A stretch of DNA of 64,000 nt, taken from positions 682,001-746,000 of the forward strand of contig CBDCTC010000005.1 in assembly GCA_965222125.1 (NCBI GenBank). Direction: 5' to 3'. This DNA is from CAZENU01 sp965222125. GTDB lineage: Bacteria; Chloroflexota; Dehalococcoidia; Lucifugimonadales; CAZENU01. Under the pieces are notes generated by a model. That model did no database searches, was not told the DNA's origin, and worked only from the letters and a program-made list of their open reading frames with translations. Numbering within the stretch: the stretch's first letter is position 1; each line of letters starts with the position of its first letter. A program made the position numbers and the translations under genes. This document shows positions 33,593 through 42,048 of the stretch, in pieces.

Positions 33593-35509
33593 ATGTCCGA
33601 ACGTCTTCTAGACGGGATAGACTCGCCTGGCGACCTCCATGGGCTGACCGACGAGGAGCTGTACGAGGTCGCGCAGGAAGCGCGGGACACCATCATCTCC
33701 GTCATAACCGAGCGTGGCGGCCACCTCGCCTCGAACCTGGGAGTCGTCGAGCTGACGTTGGCGCTGCACCGCATGTTCGACAGCCCGACGGACAGCATAG
33801 TCTGGGACACGACCAACCAGACCTATACACACAAGCTGGTGACGGGGCGCCGCGACGAGTTCCAGAACATCCGCTTGGAGGGCGGTCTATCCGGGTTCGG
33901 CGAGCCGCTCGAAAGCGCGCACGACGCGTTATGCGCAGGCCACGCCGGCACCGGGCTTTCGATCGCCCTGGGAGTCGCGCAGGGCGCGGCCAACCGCCGG
34001 CTCGACTCGTGGACCATCGCCGTCGTCGGCGACGGGGCGATGACCTCCGGATCGAGCTTCGAGGCGCTGAACAACATCGTCCACCTCAATCCCGAGAAGT
34101 TCATCGTCGTCCTCAACGACAACGGGATGTCCATCTCGGAGAACATCGGGTTCCTCACCAACTGGCGCAAGCGGGTGATCACGCACCCCGAGTTCACCGC
34201 GATGGTCGGCCGCATGAAGAACCTGTCAAAGAAAGTGCCCACGGGCGATCTGATGTACAGCCTCGTCAAGAGGTTCAATGCCGGCCTCGCGGGCCTCATC
34301 GTGCCGACCATGTTCTGGACCGAGATGGGGTTCCAGTACCTGGGCCCGGTCGACGGCCACGACTTCAAGCAGCTCGAAACAACTCTACGGCAGGCCAGAA
34401 CGCCAACCGGGGCGGTGCCCCTGGTCCACGTGATCACCCATAAGGGCCACGGCTACGAGCCCGCCGAGGCCGACCCAGTCAAGTTCCATCAGCCGAGCTC
34501 GCCGCTGGGGAACGCGTCGGGAGCGCCGACCTACTCGAAAGTCTTCGCCCAGACGATCGCGCGCATCATGGGCGACGACGAGTCGGTGGTCGGGATCAGT
34601 GCGGCGATGCTCGAGGGCACGGGGCTCGTGGAGGTGCAACGGCAATTCCCCGACAGGGTCTTCGACGTCGGCATCGCCGAGCAGCACGCCGTGAGCATGG
34701 CGGCGGGAATGGCCTCCACGGGTCTCAAGCCCTTCGTCTCGATCTACTCCACGTTCATGCAGCGTGCTTTCGATCAGGTCGTCCACGACGTCTGTCTGCA
34801 GAACCTGCCTGTGACACTGATAGCGGACCGGGCCGGGATCGTCGGCGAGGACGGCAAGACGCACCACGGCGCCTTCGACGTCTCGTACTTCCGGTGCCTC
34901 CCGAACGCCGTCGTAGCGGCTCCACGGGACGAGAACCAGCTGCAGCATCTCGTATACACCGCCTACAGGCATCCGGGGCCGTTCGCGATCCGCATCGCGA
35001 GAGGCGCCGCCGTCGGCGTACCCCTGGACCCGGACCTCAGGGAGCTGCCGCTCGGCAAGGGCTCCAAGATCCGGGACGGCCGCGACGTGGTGATCTTCGC
35101 GTTGGGCAAGTCCGCCACCGCGGCGGTAGAAGCAGCGGAAGCGCTTGCCGCGCGCGGCATAGACTGCGGCGTAGTGGACCCGATCTTCGTGAAGCCGCTG
35201 GACGTCCACCTGCTCTTGGAAGCGGCCCGCGGCGTCGGCCGCATAGTCACTGTGGAAGAGAACGTACTGGCCGGCGGGTTCGGCTCGGCCGTACTCGAGG
35301 CGCTGGCCGATGCCGGGATGCAGAACGTGTCCGTACACCGCATCGGCATGCCGGACTTCTTCATCGAGCACGGCACCGCGGCCGACCAACGCCGACAGCT
35401 GCAGCTCGACGCACAGGGCATCGCCCAGCAGGTACTGGCGACCTTCTTCCCGGACGCCGCTTCAGCCGAGCGGGATGAGACTGCGCAAGGAGTGGCGGCA
35501 AGCGCATAG
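33593..35509 (+). CDS. dxs: 1-deoxy-D-xylulose-5-phosphate synthase
   Basis: A 638-residue thiamine-diphosphate enzyme that condenses pyruvate and glyceraldehyde-3-phosphate, the first step of the MEP isoprenoid pathway. The ThDP motif is VGDGAMTSGSSFEALNN (about 144-160); the transketolase pyrimidine domain shows DVGIAEQHAVSMAAGMA and GEDGKTHHGAFDV, and the C-terminal domain begins VVDPIFVKPLD. Length is normal (about 620-640). ATG at 33593 with TAGGAG upstream. With dxr, ispG and ispH elsewhere in this window it marks the MEP route. Confidence 0.95.
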   Translation: MSERLLDGIDSPGDLHGLTDEELYEVAQEARDTIISVITERGGHLASNLGVVELTLALHRMFDSPTDSIVWDTTNQTYTHKLVTGRRDEFQNIRLEGGLSGFGEPLESAHDALCAGHAGTGLSIALGVAQGAANRRLDSWTIAVVGDGAMTSGSSFEALNNIVHLNPEKFIVVLNDNGMSISENIGFLTNWRKRVITHPEFTAMVGRMKNLSKKVPTGDLMYSLVKRFNAGLAGLIVPTMFWTEMGFQYLGPVDGHDFKQLETTLRQARTPTGAVPLVHVITHKGHGYEPAEADPVKFHQPSSPLGNASGAPTYSKVFAQTIARIMGDDESVVGISAAMLEGTGLVEVQRQFPDRVFDVGIAEQHAVSMAAGMASTGLKPFVSIYSTFMQRAFDQVVHDVCLQNLPVTLIADRAGIVGEDGKTHHGAFDVSYFRCLPNAVVAAPRDENQLQHLVYTAYRHPGPFAIRIARGAAVGVPLDPDLRELPLGKGSKIRDGRDVVIFALGKSATAAVEAAEALAARGIDCGVVDPIFVKPLDVHLLLEAARGVGRIVTVEENVLAGGFGSAVLEALADAGMQNVSVHRIGMPDFFIEHGTAADQRRQLQLDAQGIAQQVLATFFPDAASAERDETAQGVAASA

Positions 35510-35711
35510 GGGACGTCGGCTCGGGCCGTCCCAACGGCGTTGCCGCTGCGCCTACCCGGCAAGACTTCGGCGCTTCACCTATTGCAACTCCGACGCGTGG
35601 GCTATGCTCGAGCCTCACGAAGACTGACCCCAACGGCTGTCAGGTGGTATCATCGTACGGCTCTAGGATGCTCCTTGGCGACTCTCGTCTTGGTTTGGAG
35701 GGATCGACTCC

Positions 35712-37513
35712 ATGACCGAACTACTGGCGCGGATCTGTGCGCGAAGGCCGTCGGTGACCATAGGCGTGTGGGCCGTGGTGGTGGCAGTCGCCGCCGGGCT
35801 CATATACCAATTCCTCGGCATCGCCACCACGACCGAGTTCCGGCTCGCGGGCAGGTAGTAGTCCGAGCGGGCGAACACCCTTCTGATCGACAATCTCCGG
35901 GGACCGGAGCAGTCGGCCTAGATCGTTATCGTGCAGTCGCAGTCCCTCACGGTGGACGACGAGGCCTTCCGCGCCAAGGTGGAGGCGGTCCACGGGGAAA
36001 TCGTCGGGCTGGGCCCTGGGACGATATCCGGCGGCATAAGAGGCCAGCCGCTCTTCCACTACTACAACGCCATCGACGCGGGGCCTCTGATCCCGCCGGA
36101 GCAGTTGCAGCAGCTCCTCCCGCTTCTGGTCTCCGCCGACCGCCGGACCACTCTGATCCACTACACGCTGGCCGGCACGTCCCAGGAGGCAACGGCCAAC
36201 GTCGAGGACGTCATCCACAAGGTCGAGGAGGCGAACGAGGCGGACGACTTCCTGGTGCTCATCGGCGGCGACGCGAGCATAGCGTTCGAGAACAACGAGC
36301 TGAGTGCGGAAGACCTCGAGAAGGGGGAACGGATCGGCGTCCCCGTAGCGCTGATTATCCTCCTGGCGCTGTTCGGCGCCGTCGCGGCAACCCTGCTGCC
36401 ATTGGGTCTTGCCATCGTTGCCATAGCCATCGCGCTAGCGGCAGTGGCGGTCATAGGCCAGGCTTTCGAGCTACTCTTCTTCGTCACGATGATGATTACA
36501 ATGATCGGGCTTGCGGTGGGCATCGACTATTCGCTGCTCATCGTGTCCCGCTTCAGGGAGGAGATGGACCGGGGCTTGGACACGCGCGAGGCGGTTGAAA
36601 GGGCGGGGGGGACGGCAGGCCGCACGGTGCTGTTCAGCGGAACGACCGTGGTGCTGGCCCTGATAGGCATGCTCATTGTCCCCGTATCATTCTTCCAGTC
36701 CCTTGGGCTGGGGGCTATCCTGGTGGTTATCGCCGCTCTGGCCGCCACGTTGACACTCTTGCCCGCCGTGCTATCGCTGCTCGGCCCCAGGGTGAATTTC
36801 CTGACCATCCCTTTCCTGACCAGGTTCTCGCTTAAGGGCCCCCAAGCCTCAGCGGGTGGATTCTGGGTGACCATTGCCCACGCCGTAACCCGCTTCCCCA
36901 TCGTCAGCATACTCATGATCGGCGTTCCGATGATTGCCCTGTCGGTCTTCTACTTCAGCATCGAAACCGGGCTCAACGACGTCACCACCTTCCCCGACCG
37001 GTCTCAGACCAAGGAGGCGTTTACCGTATTCAGGTAAGAGTTCTCCGTAGGAGAAGTCAGCCCCGCGGGCTTCCTCAGCCCAGCGGAGATAGTAGTAGAT
37101 GGGGATGTCAACAGTCCCGAGGTGCAGGAGGCGATGGCGCGCCTGGCGAAGTCACTTGTGGATGACCCCACCTTCCCGGTCCCTCCCTCCCAGGAGGCCA
37201 ACGCGGACGGCGACCTGGCCCTGCTGACGCTTCCGTTCCCGGGGGAGCCCAACAGCCGGGCGGCAACCGCCAAGATGTCCACTCTCCGCGAGGAGCATAT
37301 TCCTGCCGCCTTCGACGGCGTCCCCGCGAAAGTCTACGTCGGAGGAGTCACCGCGGAAGCTGCCGACTTCTTCGGTATAGTCGACGTTTACACCCCGATC
37401 GTCTTTGCCTTTGTGCTTGGCCTCAGCTTCATAATACTGATGCTAGTCTTCCGGTCGATAGTCATCCCGGTCAAGGGCCATAATCATGAATCTGCTGTCG
37501 GTAGGCGCTACAT
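35712..37513 (+). pseudogene. MMPL/RND-type transporter, broken by in-frame stops and truncated
   Basis: One continuous frame encodes an MMPL transporter: signal/TM segment VTIGVWAVVVAVAAGLIYQF, exporter core (GIDYSLLIVSRFREEMDRG) and TM bundle. It is interrupted by stops at 35856-35861 (TAG TAG), 35919-35921 (TAG) and 37035-37037 (TAA), with no frameshift over 1.7 kb. In each place Gln is a plausible original residue (CAG/CAA to TAG/TAA). An extra G near 37476 then breaks the frame; past it the MMPL segment AIIMNLLSVGAT reads on and stops abruptly at about 37513, where it joins an unrelated gene fragment. The gene is dead; the second half of the transporter is missing. Confidence 0.85.
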
Positions 37514-38026
37514 ATGGCCATCTACAATGACGAAGAGGCCGAAAGCTTCATGGCCGCTTGGCGCTATTCCGGTCATCTGATGGGCATCCCCGACACGATC
37601 CTGTTCCGTGATGAAGAGGAAGCCCTGAAACTGTATGACGTCGGCCTGATGTGCGAGCCGAATGCCCCGCTCGAATCGGTCGTGATGGCCAACGCTCTGG
37701 TCAACTCGGCTCCGTTGATTGCCGGGGTGACCGCTCCGGAGGAGCGCCGGAAGATGGCCCGCTACGTGTACCGCATCTCGCGCGGGCTTATCGGAAGAGA
37801 GACTGCCGAACGACTGATGTATCCTCCGCATTCGTCCTTCGGAGCTGTGGGGTGGTTCAAGTTCCAGCAGCGCCATGGCCACATCTTGACCAAGCTCCGG
37901 AGACGTGCTCAGGACAACAACTTCACCAAATTCACCTCCTTGCTCGAGACTTCGGTATTCGACGAGGAGGGAATCCGCTACAGCTTGCCCGACCACGCGT
38001 ACACTGAAAAGTCCTCCAGGTGGTGA
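37514..38026 (+). pseudogene. C-terminal fragment of MpaB/DUF2236-family oxygenase
   Basis: 170 residues matching the C-terminal part of the ER-bound oxygenase MpaB/rubber oxygenase (DUF2236) family, beginning DEEAESFMAAWRYSGHLMGIPDTILF, a segment usually in the middle of those proteins. The N-terminal half, with most of the heme pocket, is absent. The fragment abuts the truncated MMPL gene at 37510-37517, so a deletion or rearrangement fused two partial genes. The ATG in CATATGGCC is probably fortuitous. Confidence 0.65.
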
Positions 38027-38145
38027 AGCCGGCAGGCGGCCGCAGTACTGTAGTGCGCGGGGCTTGAGAGAACCGCGCCGCCCCTGAGTCCCTCGGCGCC
38101 GGGTTGCGACCCGCGAGGGTCGACGCGTCTCCGAAGTCGAGCGGC

Positions 38146-39063
38146 CTAGCGAAGCTCTCTAGGCAGGACGAACTTGACGTCCTCTGCGATGGTCTGGATG
38201 TGCGTGACCTCGTCCGGCTCGAGCATCTCCATGACCTCGTGAACGAGGAGCTCGGGCGTGGACGCGCCCGACGTTATGCCCACGGACTCGACGCCCTCAA
38301 GCCAATCGAGGTCCAGCTCCTCCGGGCCGCCCACCAGGTAGGTCCGTCTGCCGTGGGCCTTTGCGACCTCGCGGAGCCGCATGCAGTTCGAGCTGTTCGA
38401 GGCGCCGACCACGAGCACGACCTCGACTCGCTCGCACAGCTCCTTTACGGCGGCCTGGCGGTTCGTGGTCGCGTAACAGAGGTCGTTACGCACGGCGACG
38501 TTCTGGAAGCGCTCCTGGATCGCCTCGACAGACCGGCTCGTGTCGTCGACGGAGAGGGTCGTCTGGGTGAGCACGGCGACTTCCGTCGACTCGTCCCAGT
38601 CGGGTAGGTCGACGTCGCCCCGGTCGTCCACGAGAGCCATGGGCGCCTGCCCCATCGTGCCCTTGACCTCCTGGTGTCCGCTGTGGCCGACCAGGATGAT
38701 CTTGCGGCCCTGCCGCGTATACTTCCGGGCCTCGTTGTGCACCTTCGTGACGAGCGGGCACGTTGCGTCGATCACGTTGAGGTTTCTGTCCCGCGCGGCT
38801 TCGAAATCGTCCGGAGGCGAGCCGTGTGCGGAGAACACGACGTTGGCGCCTTCCGGTATGTCCCGCACGTCTTCGATGGTCACGGCGCCCCGGTCCTCCA
38901 GAGACTTGACCACGTACGGGTTGTGCACAATCTGGTGCTTGACGTACACGGGCGGCCCGAAGCGCTTCAGGGCGATCTCGACGATCTCTATCGCTCTGTC
39001 CACGCCGGCGCAGAAGCCGCGCGGCGCCGCAAGGAAGACCTTCACGTTGTCCCCCATCCTCAA
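38146..39063 (-). CDS. ispH: 4-hydroxy-3-methylbut-2-enyl diphosphate reductase
   Basis: A 305-residue Fe-S enzyme, last step of the MEP pathway, producing IPP and DMAPP. Cluster cysteines lie in RGFCAGVDRAI (C18), DATCPLVTKVH and SNSSNCMRL; catalytic residues are in VGHSGHQEVKGTMGQ and the VVGASNSSN loop. ATG at 39063. The promoter at 39104-39131 drives it alone. The gene is complete and typical in length. Confidence 0.95.
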   Translation of the reverse strand: MRMGDNVKVFLAAPRGFCAGVDRAIEIVEIALKRFGPPVYVKHQIVHNPYVVKSLEDRGAVTIEDVRDIPEGANVVFSAHGSPPDDFEAARDRNLNVIDATCPLVTKVHNEARKYTRQGRKIILVGHSGHQEVKGTMGQAPMALVDDRGDVDLPDWDESTEVAVLTQTTLSVDDTSRSVEAIQERFQNVAVRNDLCYATTNRQAAVKELCERVEVVLVVGASNSSNCMRLREVAKAHGRRTYLVGGPEELDLDWLEGVESVGITSGASTPELLVHEVMEMLEPDEVTHIQTIAEDVKFVLPRELR

Positions 39064-39103
39064 GAGAACTTCACACGGAGTTTATCACAGCGTGCCGTTC
39101 ACA

Positions 39104-39131
39104 ACGGTACCGTTCTCGATCACCGTGTCAA
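39104..39131 (-). promoter_or_regulatory. ispH promoter
   Basis: Minus strand TTGACA (39131-39126), 16-base spacer, TACCGT (39109-39104); leader about 35 bases. Confidence 0.55.
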
Positions 39132-39192
39132 AGGACATAGCGTCTCAGACACGGGTTGAGCCGCATACGCCGCCAGCGAGCCGGCACCCGCC

Positions 39193-40134
39193 CTAGCTCA
39201 TGCCCAGGCTCTTGGAGCGGGCAACCAGCCCCTTGAGCCGCGGGCTTTCGTTCTCGAGGAAGTCCTTGGCGTGGCGCCAGTCCCGGTCGCTGTAGGCCAG
39301 TGCCCTCATCTCCTTGCCGCCGCCGCCGTACGAACGCTTCATAAAGGCCTCGGCAGTCTCGCCCTCGGAGACGGTGGCTCGATTGACGGCGAGCATCGGC
39401 CGCCCGGCCGAGCGGCCCAGGAACGCCTCCGTGCTCTCGCTCGCCGGGATATTCGCGTAGCACATGGTGAACATCCGCCGACCCGTCTTGCCACCGAAAG
39501 AGGCGTGGTAGAGGTTCTCGTCGAACATCACCACGTCCCCGGGCTGCGATTCGGCGGCGAATGCGGGTAGCTGGTCCGGCGCGGTGTCGAAGGCCTGGGC
39601 ATCCACGTCGATCCCCTTCTCGCGGTACTTGTCCAGTGCCTCCGCGTCGTTCCGGCCCTCCTGGATCGTCTGCTTGGTCCGCTCGACTCTCAAGGCCTGC
39701 AGCTCCTCGTGCAGGGGCATTTTGTGCGAGCCCGGAATGAAGCGCAGGCAGCCGCTATCCCGGCTGACGGGGTCCAGGTACAAGGCCACTTTGATTCGCC
39801 CCATGTCCATGACGGTGCCGTCGGAGTGCCAGGCGGTGTCGCCGGTGTAGTAGTTGCCGTCGGACCCCAACCAGATAAGGTCGGGGCCCAGCAGGTCCTC
39901 CATCGCCCCGTAAATGCGGTCGTCCTCGATCACGGCGCGCAGCGCCGGACGCATCTCGGCGCAGGCCGCAACGGAGTGTCGCTTGTCACCACGGTAGGTC
40001 TGGCCGGCCCGGTCCTCGGCCATGACGTCCTCGAATGCCCGGTCGATGACCTCCATCTCCTGCGCGGAGAACAGGCCGCGGAACACCAGATACCCGAAAG
40101 TATCGAAGAAGGATATCTGCTCGCTCGAAAGCAT
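39193..40134 (-). CDS. phytanoyl-CoA dioxygenase (PhyH) family protein
   Basis: A 313-residue Fe(II)/2-oxoglutarate dioxygenase. The iron ligands are H...D (DTAWHSDGT, where WHxD is the HxD motif) and a distal His in DENLYHASFGGKTGRRM, with the 2OG-binding arginines after it. N-terminus SSEQISFFDTFGYLVFRGLF is characteristic of PhyH proteins. Such families are greatly expanded in marine Chloroflexota and hydroxylate small organic acids. ATG at 40134 with GGGAGG 6 bases upstream; an in-frame ATG at 40149 is less well supported. Confidence 0.88.
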   Translation of the reverse strand: MLSSEQISFFDTFGYLVFRGLFSAQEMEVIDRAFEDVMAEDRAGQTYRGDKRHSVAACAEMRPALRAVIEDDRIYGAMEDLLGPDLIWLGSDGNYYTGDTAWHSDGTVMDMGRIKVALYLDPVSRDSGCLRFIPGSHKMPLHEELQALRVERTKQTIQEGRNDAEALDKYREKGIDVDAQAFDTAPDQLPAFAAESQPGDVVMFDENLYHASFGGKTGRRMFTMCYANIPASESTEAFLGRSAGRPMLAVNRATVSEGETAEAFMKRSYGGGGKEMRALAYSDRDWRHAKDFLENESPRLKGLVARSKSLGMS

Positions 40135-40149
40135 CACGCACCTCCCCAA

Positions 40150-40509
40150 GGGAAACTTCTTTCCGTCAGGCTACGGCCCTGTCTGCCTTTTGTCCGGCGG
40201 CCCGTCGCGTCTGCCCGTGCATTATCGCCGAGGCTCGAACCTGTGTCGAGTGTGAGGTTGCTGCACCCAGTAGCTCCCTCCAAGCAATGACGACCGTTCT
40301 CATTCACCGTGCTACTCTTCGCCACGTTGGCGCCTGCCGCCTCTGCTAATCAGCGGAGTGAGCACGGGGGCCTACCGGGTGAGTTGCATCGCTGATATCA
40401 TTGACGGCCCAAGGGGGTGCCGATGGACAGGCTGGCGCTGTGGTGAACTCAGGACAGGATTGACGGGGGCCGGTGTTACGGCGGTCGCCAGAGTAGGGAA
40501 GGATGACCA
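40150..40509. other. intergenic region
   Basis: No convincing gene. A 63-codon minus-strand frame (40134-40325) overlaps the dioxygenase start and is Ser/Arg-rich without a ribosome site. No tRNA or repeat recognised. It marks the left edge of the accessory island. Confidence 0.4.
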
Positions 40510-41466
40510 ATGCCGGATATCTTCGTGAGTGTGCCCTCATATAACGACTACGACCTGCCCCGCACTCTCGACTCGGCCATCCGCGCCTCTAGCGGTGGCC
40601 ATCAGTTGCACTTCGGCGTCTGCGAGCAGGTGACGGAATATGTCGCCGCATGGGCGCTGGGTGTTCGGCGTCTCCCGCAGCATTGCAGCCTCAGCTATGC
40701 GCTGCACGGCGAGGAGTTGTTGGGCATAGGTGGGGCCAGGGCGGTGGTAGAGAGCATGTACGCTGCCGAGGCGTACATGCTGATGATCGACGCGCACACG
40801 CGGTTCGAGCCCAACTGGGACGACATTCTGGTGCGTTCGGTGGACCGGCTTCCCTCGGAGAAGTCGCTGCTATCGGCCATCATGTCGGCCAGCCCGTGGG
40901 ATCAGGGCCAGGTGCCCGTGACGGAATGCGACCGCATCAACGATGAGGGATTCCCGTCCTACCAGCCTAAGCTGCTCGGATTCTCCGAGCGGGACAAGTT
41001 CTTCCCGGCCAGGCACGCTCATGTCTGCTCGCTATTCGGCCGCGCATGGTGCGCAGTCGTTCCGTATGACCCGTACATCGTCTTCGAGGGCGAAGAGCCG
41101 ACCTACACGGCTCGCCTTTGGACAGCGGGGTACGACCTGTACCACATGGCGATGCCCATCATGCACGGGGCCATCCGGCGTCCTGGTCGGCCGTGGGAAC
41201 GACCGGGCTGGCATGACCTGGACGTTGTGAGCAAACGTCGGTGTCGCGTATTGCTCGGTGCCGAGGAGTGCGAGCCCTCAGACCCGGCCCTGATCGAGAT
41301 AGACCGGTATGGCCTGGGGGGCGTTAGGAGCCTGTCCGAGTGGCAAGCCTGGTCGGGTTTTGACTACGCCAACCGCACCGTGGACTCAGAGTGGGGGGAG
41401 TGGCGTAAGCCTGTCGTGCCTGCGGTCGACCGGCTGCGGGGTGCTGCTGTCGAGGCAGGGCTGTGA
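40510..41466 (+). CDS. GT60-like GlcNAc-transferase (PF11397 type)
   Basis: A 318-residue cytoplasmic glycosyltransferase. It begins MPDIFVSVPSYNDYDLPRTL and has MLMIDAHTRFEPNWDD (about 93-108), a DxH metal/nucleotide-sugar motif shared with the family that adds GlcNAc to hydroxyproline/threonine on proteins (Skp1 GlcNAc-transferase type). Late motifs are YHMAMPIMHG and RPWERPGWHDLD. Bacterial copies are usually in glycan or protein-modification islands. ATG at 40510 follows GGAAGGATGACCA. Its gene is first of a tightly spaced set with small membrane proteins and a protease with a Thr/Pro-rich stalk, which could be its glycosylation target. Confidence 0.7.
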   Translation: MPDIFVSVPSYNDYDLPRTLDSAIRASSGGHQLHFGVCEQVTEYVAAWALGVRRLPQHCSLSYALHGEELLGIGGARAVVESMYAAEAYMLMIDAHTRFEPNWDDILVRSVDRLPSEKSLLSAIMSASPWDQGQVPVTECDRINDEGFPSYQPKLLGFSERDKFFPARHAHVCSLFGRAWCAVVPYDPYIVFEGEEPTYTARLWTAGYDLYHMAMPIMHGAIRRPGRPWERPGWHDLDVVSKRRCRVLLGAEECEPSDPALIEIDRYGLGGVRSLSEWQAWSGFDYANRTVDSEWGEWRKPVVPAVDRLRGAAVEAGL

Positions 41467-41530
41467 TCGCCCGAAGATCGGATACTAGGCCGAGCGGTCT
41501 GGCAGTTACCACCTCTGGAAGAGACGGGAC

Positions 41531-41683
41531 ATGGCTACAGTAGAAGAGCGCGTCAGCCGGACAGTGGGCGTTCTCCCCACGCTGGCTACCAAGGCCGACG
41601 CCGCCAACCTGAAGGTGTGGGTCCTGACCGTGTCCGTAACGGTCGGGGCGGCCGTCGTCGCGGTACTGAAGCTGTGGCAGTAA
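41531..41683 (+). CDS. small XhlA/holin-like membrane protein (50 aa)
   Basis: Fifty residues: an amphipathic, coiled-coil-like start (MATVEERVSRTVGVLPTLA, then TKADAANLK) and one C-terminal membrane helix (VLTVSVTVGAAVVAVLKLW). The layout resembles XhlA-type small proteins next to phage lysis or secretion genes, where the TKAD motif is common. It lies 64 bases after the glycosyltransferase and 29 bases before the next gene. It is short enough to be missed by usual gene finders; the ribosome site is weak (GAGACGGGAC). Confidence 0.55.
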   Translation: MATVEERVSRTVGVLPTLATKADAANLKVWVLTVSVTVGAAVVAVLKLWQ

Positions 41684-41712
41684 GACACTATATCGAAGAA
41701 GGAGGTAGGGCG

Positions 41713-42048
41713 ATGAAATACTCAGCCCGGAAGGCCGTCTTCGCGGCCGCCACCATAGTCCTGCTATGGGTGCTGGTGTTCTGGGTCATCGAGTTCTTGT
41801 ACTCCGGCATTTATAACTATGGCTTTTATGGTAGCATCGAGGACCTTGAGCGCCGCTACCCCGGTGAGCCAGTGACCGGATACGATAGGTTCGCTGTGTT
41901 CTGGGTGTGGCGGGATCCCCATCCTGTCCTGACGTTGTGGCTTGTGTTGGCCGAGTTGGGCATCCTCGTCCTGGCGCTCTTCGGCGTCGTTCAGTTGGTT
42001 CGATGGTCGTTCCGAAGCATAAGGAGGCGAGTGAAAGATGGGAGCTAG
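41713..42048 (+). CDS. small two-helix membrane protein
   Basis: A 111-residue protein with two membrane helices (AVFAAATIVLLWVLVFWVI and VLTLWLVLAELGILVLALFGVV) joined by a 45-residue loop rich in Tyr and Gly (GIYNYGFYGS). ATG at 41713 has AAGGAGGTAGGGCG upstream, one of the strongest ribosome sites in the window. Its stop overlaps the start of the protease gene by 11 bases, so the two are coupled. No family recognised. Confidence 0.65.
   Translation: MKYSARKAVFAAATIVLLWVLVFWVIEFLYSGIYNYGFYGSIEDLERRYPGEPVTGYDRFAVFWVWRDPHPVLTLWLVLAELGILVLALFGVVQLVRWSFRSIRRRVKDGS

Noticed and set aside
35712..37513. Stop-codon reassignment of TAG/TAA to glutamine
   Set aside because: CAG is used normally in the same gene, and TAG/TAA end many other genes in the window.
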